A stretch of DNA of 64,000 nt, from contig NZ_CP150629.1 of NCBI RefSeq assembly GCF_038022665.1, positions 372,001 to 436,000 on the forward strand, given 5' to 3'. Every line of letters starts with the position of its first letter. Positions within the stretch are counted from its first letter, which is position 1. The translations under genes and the position numbers were made by a program. The DNA is from Methanolobus sp. WCC4 (lineage in GTDB: Archaea > Halobacteriota > Methanosarcinia > Methanosarcinales > Methanosarcinaceae). Positions 25,653 through 34,981 of this stretch are shown piece after piece. The notes below the pieces were generated by a model. It made no database searches. It was not told where the DNA came from and saw nothing but the letters and a program-made list of their open reading frames with translations.

Positions 25653-26468
25653 ATGAGAGTTGCTCTGAAAGTAGCATACGTAGGCACAGGCTACCATGGT
25701 TCCCAGGTACAGCCTGATGTTGCGACAATAGAAGGAGAATTGTTCAACGCACTCACAGACCTTGAGATCATCGATGATCCGAAGTCTGCCCGTTTTTCAA
25801 GTTCAGGACGTACCGATGCAGGAGTACATGCAAGGGAACAGGTGGTGGCATTCAATACCGACAAACCCAACCTTGCCATACCAAGGGTGATCAATTCCAA
25901 ACTCCCGAATTCTATCTGGGCCTGGGCACACGCAGAGGTGCCTGATGATTTCGACCCAAGGAGATGGGCTGTCAGCCGCAAGTACAGATACATCATGAGC
26001 GGGGAACAATACGATATCTCCAGGATAAGGGCTGCTTCCAAGATCCTTGTGGGAGAACATGATTTTGCGAATTTCTGTACCAAGGACGAGGACAAAAGCT
26101 CGATCAGGAATGTTCAAAGGATAGATGTACGTGTCAGCGGCACACTCACAAAGATAGACATACAGGCCAACAGCTTCCTCTGGAACATGGTGAGAAAGAT
26201 CGTCACAGCCCTTACAATGGTTGGAAGCGGGGTAAGGGACGAAGAATGGCTGAACCAGATGCTTGACCCCGAATCCTACGAAGAAGGCCTGGAACCTGCC
26301 GCAGCATACGGACTCACACTCATGGAGATCGAATATCCCGAACCCATTGACTGGTGCGAGGACGGCTATGCCATACGCAGGGCCGACGAGAACGTACATG
26401 ACTACCTGGTGCGCCACAGGGTCATGGCAGAGGTTATGGAAAGTCTTGTTCCAAGAGAAGAAAGATAG
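25653..26468 (+). CDS. truA: tRNA pseudouridine(38-40) synthase
   Basis: 271 aa. Modifies U38-U40 in tRNA anticodon stem-loops. Catalytic Asp in FSSSGRTDAGVHAREQVVAF (about residue 54); other TruA motifs are LALPRVI-like NLAIPRVINSKLP, DFDPRRWAVSRKYRYI, EHDFANFC and NSFLWNMVRKIV. Full length. SD GTGATGGT adjoins the ATG. Confidence 0.96.
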   Translation: MRVALKVAYVGTGYHGSQVQPDVATIEGELFNALTDLEIIDDPKSARFSSSGRTDAGVHAREQVVAFNTDKPNLAIPRVINSKLPNSIWAWAHAEVPDDFDPRRWAVSRKYRYIMSGEQYDISRIRAASKILVGEHDFANFCTKDEDKSSIRNVQRIDVRVSGTLTKIDIQANSFLWNMVRKIVTALTMVGSGVRDEEWLNQMLDPESYEEGLEPAAAYGLTLMEIEYPEPIDWCEDGYAIRRADENVHDYLVRHRVMAEVMESLVPREER

Positions 26469-26524
26469 ACCCCTTCATTTTTTACATTCCAACAAGGATG
26501 CAGTGCCAGGCAAGCATAAAGGAT

Positions 26525-27073
26525 ATGGTCATAGACTATGAGCTTATCCACAGGGATATCAAGAACCCCAGACTTGAGTTCAGGGATGGAAGATTATACC
26601 TGGTAGTCCCACATTCCCACAAGGACCATGAGATGGTCATTCACAGGCATCGCAGATGGATCTATAACAGATTCTCCCGGATGCAGAAACTAAAGGAGAT
26701 ATCAAGGGACGTAGAACTTGTAGCTGACAGGTCCCTTGCACAACTAAAGGAACTGGTACACTCCTTTGTTTCAAAGGCGGAAAAGGAACTCCACGTAGAA
26801 CCGAAGAAGATAGGGTTCCGCAGGATGAGAACAAAATGGGGAAGCTGTAGTTCAAAGGGCAACCTGAACTTCAACAGCTACATGAGACACCTGCCGGAGG
26901 ATATGATAGAGTACATCGTATTTCATGAGATGGTCCATCTTATAGAACTCAATCACAGCCAGCGGTTCTGGAACCATATCATGAAACGTTACCCGGAATA
27001 CAAGGAATCAGAGAGCATGCTTGCAGCATACTGGTCACTGATACATGAGCGATATGTTGCTCAATCCTTGTAG
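26525..27073 (+). CDS. YgjP-like M48-type metallopeptidase domain protein
   Basis: 182 aa from the ATG at 26525; an ATG at 26498 is an alternative. Zinc motif HExxH in YIVFHEMVHLIELNHS with a third His at RFWNHIMKRYP. Preceded by KIGFRRMRTKWGSCSSKGNLNFN, the YgjP/DUF45 signature. The N-terminal strands (LEFRDGRLYLVVP) match too. No signal peptide, so cytoplasmic. Function of the family unknown. The 3' end overlaps the trmG10 gene on the other strand by 13 bp. Confidence 0.88.
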   Translation: MVIDYELIHRDIKNPRLEFRDGRLYLVVPHSHKDHEMVIHRHRRWIYNRFSRMQKLKEISRDVELVADRSLAQLKELVHSFVSKAEKELHVEPKKIGFRRMRTKWGSCSSKGNLNFNSYMRHLPEDMIEYIVFHEMVHLIELNHSQRFWNHIMKRYPEYKESESMLAAYWSLIHERYVAQSL

Positions 27074-28092
27074 AGAACCGTGAACGTCCTTGTAAGACTC
27101 TTGTGGACCTTCTGGGTGAAGATATCGGCTATTGTAAAACCTGCCTTCTCCGCGAATTCCTCCACCTTCATCTCTGAGACCACCACTGCAAGCTTACCCT
27201 GTTTGAGCACACGGTACATCTCTGCAAAGGAATCAGTGTAAAGATGATGCAATGACTCTGCCCTGATAGCTGCCGAGCGACCATACGGCGGATCTGTGAC
27301 GATCGCATCCACTGATGCACTCTTAAGAGGAACACGGCAGGCATCGCCTACCAGAAGGGAATAGTCGGCATTGTACTCATCAAGGTTCATCCTGGCTCCA
27401 TGTGATATCTTATAGCGCACCTCGGTGCCGATCACATGAGCACCTACAAGACCGCCTTCCACAAGAATACCTGCAGTACCGCTGAAAGGATCGAAAAGGG
27501 TATCTCCATCCCTTACCTGTGAGATGTTCACCAATGCCCTCGCTACGCGGGGCATGAGCACTCCGGGGTAGAAGAATGGTTTCCTGTGCGGAGCCCTGTG
27601 TTCATAGGCGCCTCTGTCAATTGATGCTACGACCGAGCCGAGCACAGCCATGTCGGTCATTATGAAACGGAACGTTACATCAGGGTTCTTCATGTCCGCT
27701 CTGAAGCCCTTACGATATATGCTACCCCCAAGTCTGCCTTCAATGAATTCCCTTTTGACATCACCATGGTGATGCACCCTCTTTGCGCGGACAACATATG
27801 TCTGTCCTTCTGAAAGATGAGATGATATATCGGACCTGTCACACATGCCGATTATCTGGTCGGTCTCGACCTCACAGATACCCACCACTTTCAATATGTG
27901 ATGGGACATTGCAAGCCTGCCTGCTATAAAAGTGAGTTTCTCATCGATACCCTCGCCTTCAATATCAAGCACAAGACAATTGTCATAGGAGGCATGCTCC
28001 CTGTACTCAAGTCCTTCCATTGAAAGACATGCGAAGACCTCTTTGCACGGCAGGACAGCGTGCTCCCCGGATAACTCAAAAGCATACAGCAT
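27061..28092 (-). CDS. trmG10: tRNA (guanine10-N2)-dimethyltransferase
   Basis: 343 aa. N-terminal THUMP-containing half (about residues 1-160) and C-terminal Rossmann methyltransferase with LFDPFSGTAGILVEGGLVG and the N-methylase motif VTDPPYGRS (about residues 265-273). Methylates G10 of tRNAs using SAM, in the Trm-G10/Trm11 family. Length is standard. Downstream of the DUF1805 gene by 95 nt. Confidence 0.92.
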   Translation of the reverse strand: MLYAFELSGEHAVLPCKEVFACLSMEGLEYREHASYDNCLVLDIEGEGIDEKLTFIAGRLAMSHHILKVVGICEVETDQIIGMCDRSDISSHLSEGQTYVVRAKRVHHHGDVKREFIEGRLGGSIYRKGFRADMKNPDVTFRFIMTDMAVLGSVVASIDRGAYEHRAPHRKPFFYPGVLMPRVARALVNISQVRDGDTLFDPFSGTAGILVEGGLVGAHVIGTEVRYKISHGARMNLDEYNADYSLLVGDACRVPLKSASVDAIVTDPPYGRSAAIRAESLHHLYTDSFAEMYRVLKQGKLAVVVSEMKVEEFAEKAGFTIADIFTQKVHKSLTRTFTVLYKD

Positions 28093-28187
28093 GATAACTG
28101 CAATAGAGAATAGAAGTAGTATTTAAAGCGTTTCAATGACAGTATTCGGATGAAAGAAAAATAAAGAGATAAAGGATCTGTCGGATA

Positions 28188-28475
28188 TCAGAACATCAGT
28201 TCCAGTGCTTCTTTCCCCGTCATCCCCACCTTGATACCAAGGTCGATGGCATCAGGAGTAGCACCTACAACCTGTGCCTTGAGCACGTCATCGAATGTGT
28301 TGACACCTTTTACCCTGACAGCAACATCCCCGAGGATGCCTGCAGTATCAAGGTCCAGATAACCGCACATCACAAAACCTTTGTCCGCCCTGATAACAAG
28401 CAGAGGAGCATTCTGCATCTGGAAGCTCAGACCCATGGCCGAACCGTTCTCAAGTTCTATCTTCTCGACCTGCAT
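28188..28475 (-). CDS. DUF1805 (YunC-like) protein
   Basis: 95 aa. Compact alpha/beta protein with the conserved core APLLVIRADKGFVMCGYLDL followed by AGILGDVAVRVKGVNTFDD. The Cys-Gly-Tyr-Leu segment is a hallmark of this small family found in methanogens and Bacillus (YunC). Function unknown. Twenty-four nt after the secreted protein gene, same strand. Confidence 0.87.
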   Translation of the reverse strand: MQVEKIELENGSAMGLSFQMQNAPLLVIRADKGFVMCGYLDLDTAGILGDVAVRVKGVNTFDDVLKAQVVGATPDAIDLGIKVGMTGKEALELMF

Positions 28476-28499
28476 ATTATCACCGCATTTGTAGTCACA

Positions 28500-29282
28500 T
28501 CAAAAGCTCTTAAATGTATCGGACCTCAATTTTTCAAGGAGACCGTCAGTGATTCCCGGAAAGATCCTTTCAAGGAAGGAAGAAGCATCATCTTCCTGTC
28601 CGGAAGAAGGAGCTATTGCAGTCTCATCCTCATCGGCTTCTGGAATTTCCGGCTCCGTTACTGAGAAATGGACTGTCACCTCACCGGTGAAACCAAACTC
28701 TCCTGATATATGGGTTCCATCCTCATCCTCTTCCACAGACTCATTGTCAATGCCTTCCACGGATATCAACTCAAGTTCAGAGGGAATGTTCAGTCTGACC
28801 GGAGTATCCGGTTCCCCCTGGAACCATATGCTTGAACCATCTTCGGTAAGTGGTGTCCTGAAATCGTAGAATGTCTGGTAATTATTGACTATGTCATCCT
28901 TCTTGTTCACAGGACCCAGCAGTTCAGGGGACATGCTGGCCTCAACGTTCAGGAGAGTTACGTTCCTTGAAGAATTATCGATCATCACATCCATATTATC
29001 CTCTATGGCTTCCCTGAATGAGCCGCTGGTCTTAACTTCGGCCTTCAGCAGTTCCCACGCACTGACAAAATCATCGTTGTCACCGAACTCTGCATCTATG
29101 AAGGCCTTGAATATCACCGACCTGTCATCGGAATACTTTTCCATATATTCCCACACCATATCGTCAGTCCCTACAGTGATCTCGTTGCTCCACTCATAAT
29201 CAGCACTTGCCGGGAGAGATAGCATTGAGAACACTATGATAAGCATTGCCAATGGCCTGATATTCAACTGACTGCACCCCAT
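28500..29282 (-). CDS. Secreted protein of unknown function
   Basis: 260 aa. N-terminal signal peptide (LAMLIIVFSMLSLPASADYEW). The following domain begins EITVGTDDMVWEYMEKYSDDRS; a beta-rich region contains NVTLLNVEASMSPELLGPV and VTVHFSVTEPE. The C-terminus is acidic (PEADEDETAIAPSSGQEDD) and ends in an amphipathic stretch SFLERIFPGITDGLLEKL. No family recognised and no membrane anchor seen. Fourteen nt downstream of map. Confidence 0.75.
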   Translation of the reverse strand: MGCSQLNIRPLAMLIIVFSMLSLPASADYEWSNEITVGTDDMVWEYMEKYSDDRSVIFKAFIDAEFGDNDDFVSAWELLKAEVKTSGSFREAIEDNMDVMIDNSSRNVTLLNVEASMSPELLGPVNKKDDIVNNYQTFYDFRTPLTEDGSSIWFQGEPDTPVRLNIPSELELISVEGIDNESVEEDEDGTHISGEFGFTGEVTVHFSVTEPEIPEADEDETAIAPSSGQEDDASSFLERIFPGITDGLLEKLRSDTFKSF

Positions 29283-29296
29283 TTTCCGTTACTCTT

Positions 29297-30193
29297 TCAT
29301 CTGGTAGTGACTTCGCATCCATCCTTTGTGACAATGACCGTATGCTCTGCCTGGGAGACCATTCCACCACCTGCTTCTTTGAGAACGGGGTATGAATGTA
29401 CGATGCCAGCCCTTTCAAGCTGCATAAGCGCAAAATCAAGCTTAGGGCTCTTGAGCCACCTCTTTGCGAACGGAAGAGTACTGTATTGTTCAAGTTCCTT
29501 CATCAGGACCCTTGCCGCAGGCAAACGTACAGGCTTCTTGCCTATGAACTGGAAGATCTCAGTGAGAGAACCGTCCACTACCCTGCCAGCGCCATCCGTG
29601 GCAAAAGGCTCTATGGCAATAAAGTCACCGGCCTTCAGGTCAACACCCTTTCCAATCCTTATATTAGGGATACTCGGGTGTGCATGAGGAATATAACGTG
29701 CAAGACCATGTCCGGTGAGGTTACCCACAGGCTTGAAACCATGGGAAACTATCGCATCCTCTATGGCAGCACCGATATCTGCAGTGTTCACTCCACTTTT
29801 TACTGTATCGATAGCCGCCTCAAGTCCTGCTTCAGAAGCTTTGACGAGGTCCTTGTAGTCACCCGAAAGGTCGATAGTAATGGCAGAATCTGCAATGTAC
29901 CCATCAACATGGACACCAATATCGAGTTTGATCACATCCTCGCCAAATACAGTTGTATCGCCTGCAAGCGGGGTTGCGTGTGCTGCCTCGTTATTACGGG
30001 ATATGTTACACGGAAAAGCAGAGCCATCAGCCCCAAGCTCTATTGCCCTGTTCTCCACGAACTCTGCGATCTCAAGCAGACTGACACCTACCTTTATCCT
30101 GTCTCTTGCCTCACTCCTTACCTGTGAGAGTATCTTTCCTGCTGTGACATATTTGCCAATGATCTCTTCTATCTTCTGAACTTTGTCAGTCAT
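29297..30193 (-). CDS. map: Type II methionine aminopeptidase
   Basis: 298 aa. Removes initiator Met. Pita-bread metal ligands visible: VIKLDIGVHVDGYIADSAIT (two Asp), TGHGLARYIPH (His), FIAIEPFA (Glu) and SQAEHTVIV (Glu). The roughly 60-residue helical insert between the His and Glu regions (RVLMKELEQYSTLPFAKRWL) marks type II, archaeal/eukaryotic. Full length. Confidence 0.96.
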   Translation of the reverse strand: MTDKVQKIEEIIGKYVTAGKILSQVRSEARDRIKVGVSLLEIAEFVENRAIELGADGSAFPCNISRNNEAAHATPLAGDTTVFGEDVIKLDIGVHVDGYIADSAITIDLSGDYKDLVKASEAGLEAAIDTVKSGVNTADIGAAIEDAIVSHGFKPVGNLTGHGLARYIPHAHPSIPNIRIGKGVDLKAGDFIAIEPFATDGAGRVVDGSLTEIFQFIGKKPVRLPAARVLMKELEQYSTLPFAKRWLKSPKLDFALMQLERAGIVHSYPVLKEAGGGMVSQAEHTVIVTKDGCEVTTR

Positions 30194-30231
30194 TCAAAAT
30201 CTCCTGGAATATATTATAATCTGTACCGGAA

Positions 30232-31407
30232 CTAATATACAAATCTCTTTTCCATTTCCGTCAGGTTCTCATGACCATCCGATGTTACAAGGATAAGGTC
30301 CTCAAGGCGTATGCCGCCAACATCAGGATAGTATAATCCCGGTTCTATTGTAATGATATTGCCTTCTTCAAGCTCAACATCGCTATTACCTACAAAGGGA
30401 AGCTCGTGTATCTCAAGTCCGACACCATGTCCTGTGGAATGGATGAAACCAACCGTGGAACCTTCTCTTGTAGTGTCATAACCTTTCTCCTTGAACACAT
30501 CGCATACCTTGTTATGGATATCACTGCATTTGACACCAGGTTTGACCATTTCGATGCCAGCTATTTGTGCTTCAAGGACGGCCTCATACATATCTGCAAG
30601 TTTCTCTGAAGGGTCACCTTTGATAACGGTCCTTGTCATATCTGCGAAGTATCGCTCCTTCTTGCTGCGGGGAAAGATGTCTATGACCACAGGTTCATTG
30701 GCCTTGAGCGGACCCTGTCCCTCCCAGTGAGGATTCGCAGACCCCGTGCCACCGGCAACTATAGTGCTGTCCGACTCGCACCCATGTTCAAGAAGGGTCA
30801 GATCGATCTCCTTGCGTATCATTTCGGATGTCAGGACAAAACCACGGTAATTGAGGATGCCTTCAACATCCTCTGACTTCCTTATCATCTCAACAGCCGC
30901 TTCCATTGCAGTATTACAGGCATTCTGTACCTTTTTCACAACCTCCGCCTCTGAGGGAGCCTTCTTGGAACGTAACTGCAGGAAAGGACTTTTGATGGCC
31001 TCGATGGAGAAGCCCTCTTCCTTGAGGGTCTGTGCAATGTAATATGGAAAATCCCTTGGCACTGCAACCCGTCTTGCACCTTCTTTTTGTAAAACCTCCG
31101 CAATGCAGTCGCAATAAGCAAGTGTCGGGTCCTTTCTTTCATTTACCTTTGACCTGTAGCCAAGGTCCTGCAACGTGCGAATATCCGAGACCCTTGATTC
31201 AAGCTCTGCCCTTCCACGCTCCATGTCAGATATCAGAAGGGTCTCATTGCCATTCTTTGTCTGGAAATATGCAAACCGGTCCGAAGCGGAGAAATGAGTA
31301 GCATAAAAGATGTCTGCATTGTTCGAATTCCCTACCATCAGATACACATCTGACCTGTGGCTTTCCAGCTCAGCAGAAATATCTATGGGAACTGTTGATG
31401 AGGTCAT
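30232..31407 (-). CDS. pepQ: Xaa-Pro aminopeptidase/dipeptidase (M24)
   Basis: 391 aa. N-terminal creatinase-like domain (VYLMVGNSNNADIFYAT) and C-terminal M24 domain with ligands in VVIDIFPRSKKERYFADMTRT, STGHGVGLEIHE, IITIEPGLYYPDVGG and IRLEDLI. Cleaves N-terminal residues ahead of proline. Upstream of map by 38 nt, so two M24 enzymes may be co-expressed. Confidence 0.93.
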   Translation of the reverse strand: MTSSTVPIDISAELESHRSDVYLMVGNSNNADIFYATHFSASDRFAYFQTKNGNETLLISDMERGRAELESRVSDIRTLQDLGYRSKVNERKDPTLAYCDCIAEVLQKEGARRVAVPRDFPYYIAQTLKEEGFSIEAIKSPFLQLRSKKAPSEAEVVKKVQNACNTAMEAAVEMIRKSEDVEGILNYRGFVLTSEMIRKEIDLTLLEHGCESDSTIVAGGTGSANPHWEGQGPLKANEPVVIDIFPRSKKERYFADMTRTVIKGDPSEKLADMYEAVLEAQIAGIEMVKPGVKCSDIHNKVCDVFKEKGYDTTREGSTVGFIHSTGHGVGLEIHELPFVGNSDVELEEGNIITIEPGLYYPDVGGIRLEDLILVTSDGHENLTEMEKRFVY

Positions 31408-31622
31408 AATATTATCTAGTAGTTACTAGTACAAAATTGTTATCAGATGTACAACCCTGAATACGAAGCAGGAAATCTAAGAAAACATCTGTCCTGTTCA
31501 AGTATTCCCGGATTCATGTACATACCCATTGAGATATTAGTCCATTTAACTACATAACATGTACATAAAAAAGTGATTTTAATACATTCTAATTATATAC
31601 AGCTCCATGAAATGCTACTATT

Positions 31623-32012
31623 ATGCACAACACAGCCCTTTACAATTCACAACTGACAAACATCTCTGATTTCCTGATGGATATCAAGTATGTCATTGTG
31701 TTCTATGTACTGGGAGATTTCCTTACAACAGCCCACGCCTTGAACTACGGGTTCGAGGAAAATGATTTCCTGGCCATTATTATGCAGAACTATGGTGTTG
31801 GCTCTCTGCTGGTCCTGAAGGTCCTGTTCCTTGCAATCGTATACTGGAATTACAGAATGCTTAAGGAATCCGGTTCCCGATGGATGGATCTTCTGTGGGT
31901 AATGTCAAGGAAGTGCATTGTGCTGGTAGGATTGTTCCTGGTGGTAAACAACCTGATGGTCATTTTCATGGAATGCAGTTTGCTGCAAATCATACAGACA
32001 ATGCCCATCTAA
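31623..32012 (+). CDS. DUF5658-like small membrane protein
   Basis: 129 aa with about three to four membrane helices. Distinctive segment VFYVLGDFLTTAHALNYGFEENDFLAIIMQ, resembling DUF5658 (D-x2-T-T-x-x-A/H-L with downstream E-N). Further helices: LLVLKVLFLAIVYW and KCIVLVGLFLVVNNLMVIF. TATA AATTATATAC centred 28 nt before the ATG suggests a leaderless mRNA. Function unknown. Confidence 0.75.
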   Translation: MHNTALYNSQLTNISDFLMDIKYVIVFYVLGDFLTTAHALNYGFEENDFLAIIMQNYGVGSLLVLKVLFLAIVYWNYRMLKESGSRWMDLLWVMSRKCIVLVGLFLVVNNLMVIFMECSLLQIIQTMPI

Positions 32013-32324
32013 GAAAAATGAAAGCAAACAAAAACGTGATCATAAAACGTTTTAAAAACGAGATCTAAAAACGGATGGCAAAATCCACCACTATTTTTTC
32101 AATTACCCTTGTCAACTGTTCTTTTCTGGCATCATTAATTCAATGATACATTTTACTATTCTCCCTGACACTGTGTCCATAGAAAACATATGAAATGTTA
32201 AGCTCTGTTTCAGCTGATCATATGTTCTGCCAGAAACACAGGTATGGAATTGTTAAAAGATGCAGAAGAATGAAAAAGGTGTTTGATGTGCCTGAAACGA
32301 AACGAAGGATACCATCTGGAAGTT
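32013..32324. other. Intergenic region with no gene seen
   Basis: AT-rich spacer. A small palindrome CGTTTT-A-AAAACG near 32047-32059 follows the DUF5658 gene and may help termination. Nothing else is supported. Confidence 0.5.
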
Positions 32325-32432
32325 TCATCTGATAATAGCTGAGAACAGAGCCATAGATAACATCAGTACAAGATATACTGATACAAGAAGCATAAGTTTT
32401 GTAGCCGTTGATCTACCTGAACGAGTGAACAT
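32325..32432 (-). CDS. Possible 35-aa single-helix membrane protein
   Basis: ATG at 32432, stop at 32325-32327. Sequence: basic head FTRSGRSTATK, then one hydrophobic helix LMLLVSVYLVLMLSMALFSAII and a final Arg. A TATA box TTTATATT (32457-32464, minus strand) is centred about 28 nt before the ATG, the spacing used by leaderless genes in this window. Small size means chance is possible; conservation would decide. Confidence 0.4.
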   Translation of the reverse strand: MFTRSGRSTATKLMLLVSVYLVLMLSMALFSAIIR

Positions 32433-33013
32433 AACAGTCTGCAAAAACAACTGAATAATATAAATAGATTTCTTTTTGCCGGGAACTGCCCCGGAATTAG
32501 CGGCATAGATAGAAGAAGAGTAAATATCCACAAACATGATCATATGACTTCTTTGTCAGAAATGACAGATCGGATGCGCCGGAGAAGATCCAACTTTAGA
32601 GGGGGTTTCATTTTTTGAAGTAGCTTTAGGAGAACGCTAGAATAATCGTAGGCTCTTACCGACCTGTCTAAGCCATAGTAAAGGCAGGATCATATTTTAA
32701 TGTTACGAATGATTCGTTTTGTAATATTTTATATGCACTTTGTATATGTTCTCATATTGAAGAGGGAACCACAATATCACATCAGAAGGCAGTATTAACA
32801 TAATATCCATGAATACGGAGTATTACATCACAGAGAGTAATGAGAGAATTAGCCGAAGACAGGAGAGAACGGATAACAGATGTCCCCATATCAAATGTTA
32901 ACAAACCCAATGAACAGAATAACTCCAGACAAAAGCAGATCTGAATACAACTAGTCTTGTTCATTAAATTAAAAAGAAGAGAAAACCCGGATAAACCGGG
33001 AAAAAGAATTTAG
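32433..33013. other. Sparse intergenic region upstream of tRNA genes
   Basis: No supported gene. A perfect small palindrome ACGAAT-G-ATTCGT lies at 32705-32717, about 10 bp before a TATA-like TTTATATG (plus strand). Downstream, a 34-codon frame (32840-32944) has no SD or family signal. Possibly a promoter for an unrecognised RNA. Confidence 0.45.
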
Positions 33014-33086
33014 CGCCCGAACCGGGATTCGAACCCGGGTCGGAGCCTCGACAGGGCTCCATGATAGGCCTCTACACTATTCGGAC
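33014..33086 (-). tRNA. tRNA-Asp (GTC)
   Basis: 73-nt cloverleaf on the minus strand: acceptor GTCCGAA with TTCGGGC, anticodon stem GAGCC/GGCTC with loop CTGTCGA (anticodon GTC), T loop TTCGAAT, discriminator G as usual for tRNA-Asp. CCA is not encoded. A TATA box (rc CTTATATA at about 33135-33142) lies about 50 nt upstream. Confidence 0.95.
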
Positions 33087-33162
33087 ACTTGCGGATGAAT
33101 TACGCCTTTGAGCACCCCTAAAAGGAGGTTCTTGTATATAAGGCTTTTCATGATTTTGAAAG

Positions 33163-33271
33163 TCCCGCCTCCCAGACTCGAACCGGGGACATCGCGGTGC
33201 CTGCGCGTAATGTGATCATGTCACATGAACCAAACTACAGCCGCGCACTCTACCAACTGAGTTAAAGCGGG
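33163..33271 (-). tRNA. tRNA-Tyr (GTA) with a 36-nt intron
   Basis: Acceptor CCCGCTT with AGGCGGG, anticodon stem CGCGG/CCGCG, loop CTGTAG...A (anticodon GTA). An intron at 33199-33234 interrupts directly after position 37, the canonical archaeal site, and would be removed by the bulge-helix-bulge endonuclease. Removing it leaves a 73-nt tRNA with a normal 7-nt loop. CCA not encoded. A CGCACG/CGTGCG hairpin (33290-33308) lies in the 5' leader. Confidence 0.95.
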
Positions 33272-33458
33272 TCTTACAAATCATGCTTCCGCACGACGTT
33301 GCCGTGCGATGCAACACTTGAATACGCGCAATCATACTTATCTCTTTCGCCGTAAAGTGCATCCTTGCAGAAGAGCATATAAAGGAGAGAACAAAGAGCA
33401 GCAGAACGATACGACAAAAGAGAAGAGTCTTCGCTGAAATAGGCAGAGAATGAGAAGA

Positions 33459-33496
33459 AATTTTGAAAAATAGAAGGGGCAACCCCAAAGTTGGGG
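33459..33496 (-). terminator. Terminator after metK
   Basis: On the minus strand a hairpin CCCCAA-CT-TTGGGG (33483-33496) is followed by a U-rich stretch with TTTTT (to 33459), 18 nt beyond the metK stop. Confidence 0.65.
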
Positions 33497-33514
33497 CAGC
33501 CTTAGTAGAAAGGA

Positions 33515-34711
33515 TCAGAATGTATCGAGTTCACCAGCGATAACCATCTTGGTGATCTTGGTGATATCAGCAAGCCAGTCATCAATGACAACTTCGGCCT
33601 CAGCCCTTACAGAAGCAAAGTTCGCACCATCCTCAGGAATGATCTGAGCACTTGCCACAAGTGGCTGGTCTATTGGCTGACCGATCTGTGAAAGGAGCTT
33701 GATATAGACATCCTGAGCCTCTGGAACAGCTTTCACAATATCCCTTGCCATCTGGGTAGAGAGCAGATTGTATATCTTACCAATGTGGTTGATAGGGTTC
33801 TTACCGCTGGTTGCTTCCATGCTCATTGGCCTGTTAGGAGTGATCAGACCATTGCAACGGTTACCTCTGCCCACAGAACCATCATCACCCATCTCAGCAG
33901 AAGTTCCGGTCACTGTCAGGAACACGGAATCGCATTTCTCATTATCAGCTGCGTTGATGAAGGTCTTTACATTACGGTCAGTACGCTTAAGAGCAAGGTC
34001 TGTCACGTAATCTGCCATCTCTTCCTTGATATTGATGTAGTGGTCCATGTCATCCACATGCCTGCCCACCATACCACAGCATATTGTAAGATTGATATCA
34101 TCATTGTCCCTCAGACCCATGACCTTGATATCAGTGCCGATACCAGGGATCTTCTTCTTAAGGTCTGTGATGAGCTGCCTCTCGGACTCGTGCACGATCT
34201 GTTCGAGTTCTGAGAAAGGAGCATGACCTACACCGAATGATGTATCATTTGCTACAGGGACCCTGTCCCTCTGGAAAACATCCCTGAGATCAGATGAACC
34301 GGTACCAAGCTTACAGTCGACTATGATATCACTTTCAAGGTCGATATCCACGATAGTGTTCCTGATATAATCCCTTGCTGCCTTGAGAGCAACTGATTCT
34401 GCAGGGATCTCCACACCTTCGAACTCTTTGGTTGCCCTTCCCACAAGCAAGGTGTATATAGGCTGAATAACCTCTCCGCCTCCGAACTGCGGATTGGAAC
34501 GTCCTGCCACTATCTGGGTCTCATCTGTATTATGGTGGAGAACCACACCACACTTTTCCACATATTCATTACACAATGCACGGCTTACCGCCTCTGCAAG
34601 ACCGTCAGAGATACTGTCAGGGTGACCTACACCCTTTCTCTCAACAAGCTCAATCTGCTGTTTTTCCACCGGCGTTTCGGTCAGGTGTTCGACTTTGATG
34701 TTTCGAATCAT
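33515..34711 (-). CDS. metK: Archaeal S-adenosylmethionine synthetase
   Basis: 398 aa of the archaeal MAT family, distinct from bacterial MetK. Makes SAM from Met and ATP. Motifs: [77 protein letters not shown] and [20 protein letters not shown] before the ATG. Divergent from the his operon. Confidence 0.97.
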   Translation of the reverse strand: MIRNIKVEHLTETPVEKQQIELVERKGVGHPDSISDGLAEAVSRALCNEYVEKCGVVLHHNTDETQIVAGRSNPQFGGGEVIQPIYTLLVGRATKEFEGVEIPAESVALKAARDYIRNTIVDIDLESDIIVDCKLGTGSSDLRDVFQRDRVPVANDTSFGVGHAPFSELEQIVHESERQLITDLKKKIPGIGTDIKVMGLRDNDDINLTICCGMVGRHVDDMDHYINIKEEMADYVTDLALKRTDRNVKTFINAADNEKCDSVFLTVTGTSAEMGDDGSVGRGNRCNGLITPNRPMSMEATSGKNPINHIGKIYNLLSTQMARDIVKAVPEAQDVYIKLLSQIGQPIDQPLVASAQIIPEDGANFASVRAEAEVVIDDWLADITKITKMVIAGELDTF

Positions 34712-34874
34712 ATTAATCCTCTTATTCTCTGGAAATCACTAAGTGACAAATGAAAGGTAAGAATAGATAATTAAGGTTTATTATGTATCCTTCGCTATAC
34801 AGACTATTTACAAGTTATATAATAATTTCTATTAATAATATTACTTGCAGTAATTAATGGTTTTCCAATACATA

Positions 34875-34941
34875 AATTGAACGAATACCAGGACAGCGTG
34901 AAACCTATATGCTATAAATGTCTTTGGAAGAACGTTCAATT
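34875..34941. promoter_or_regulatory. Distant inverted repeat and TATA upstream of hisG
   Basis: AATTGAACG (34875-34883) and CGTTCAATT (34933-34941) are perfect 9-bp inverted copies 49 nt apart, just upstream of a TATA-like TTATATTA (about 34948-34955). They could be paired operator half-sites between metK and hisG. With the TATA about 30 nt before the hisG ATG, the leader would be very short. Confidence 0.4.
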
Positions 34942-34981
34942 GACACTTATATTATATTACTTAATTCACTGAAGGATCCAC

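Noticed and set aside
32782-32964. Minus-strand 60-codon Cys/Leu-rich frame
   Set aside because: Overlaps a region with promoter-like elements on the other strand, no SD or TATA, no family resemblance.
33159-33280. Considered as a CRISPR leader or repeat because of the palindromic segments
   Set aside because: Explained completely as an intron-containing tRNA-Tyr; no direct repeats with spacers exist anywhere in the window.
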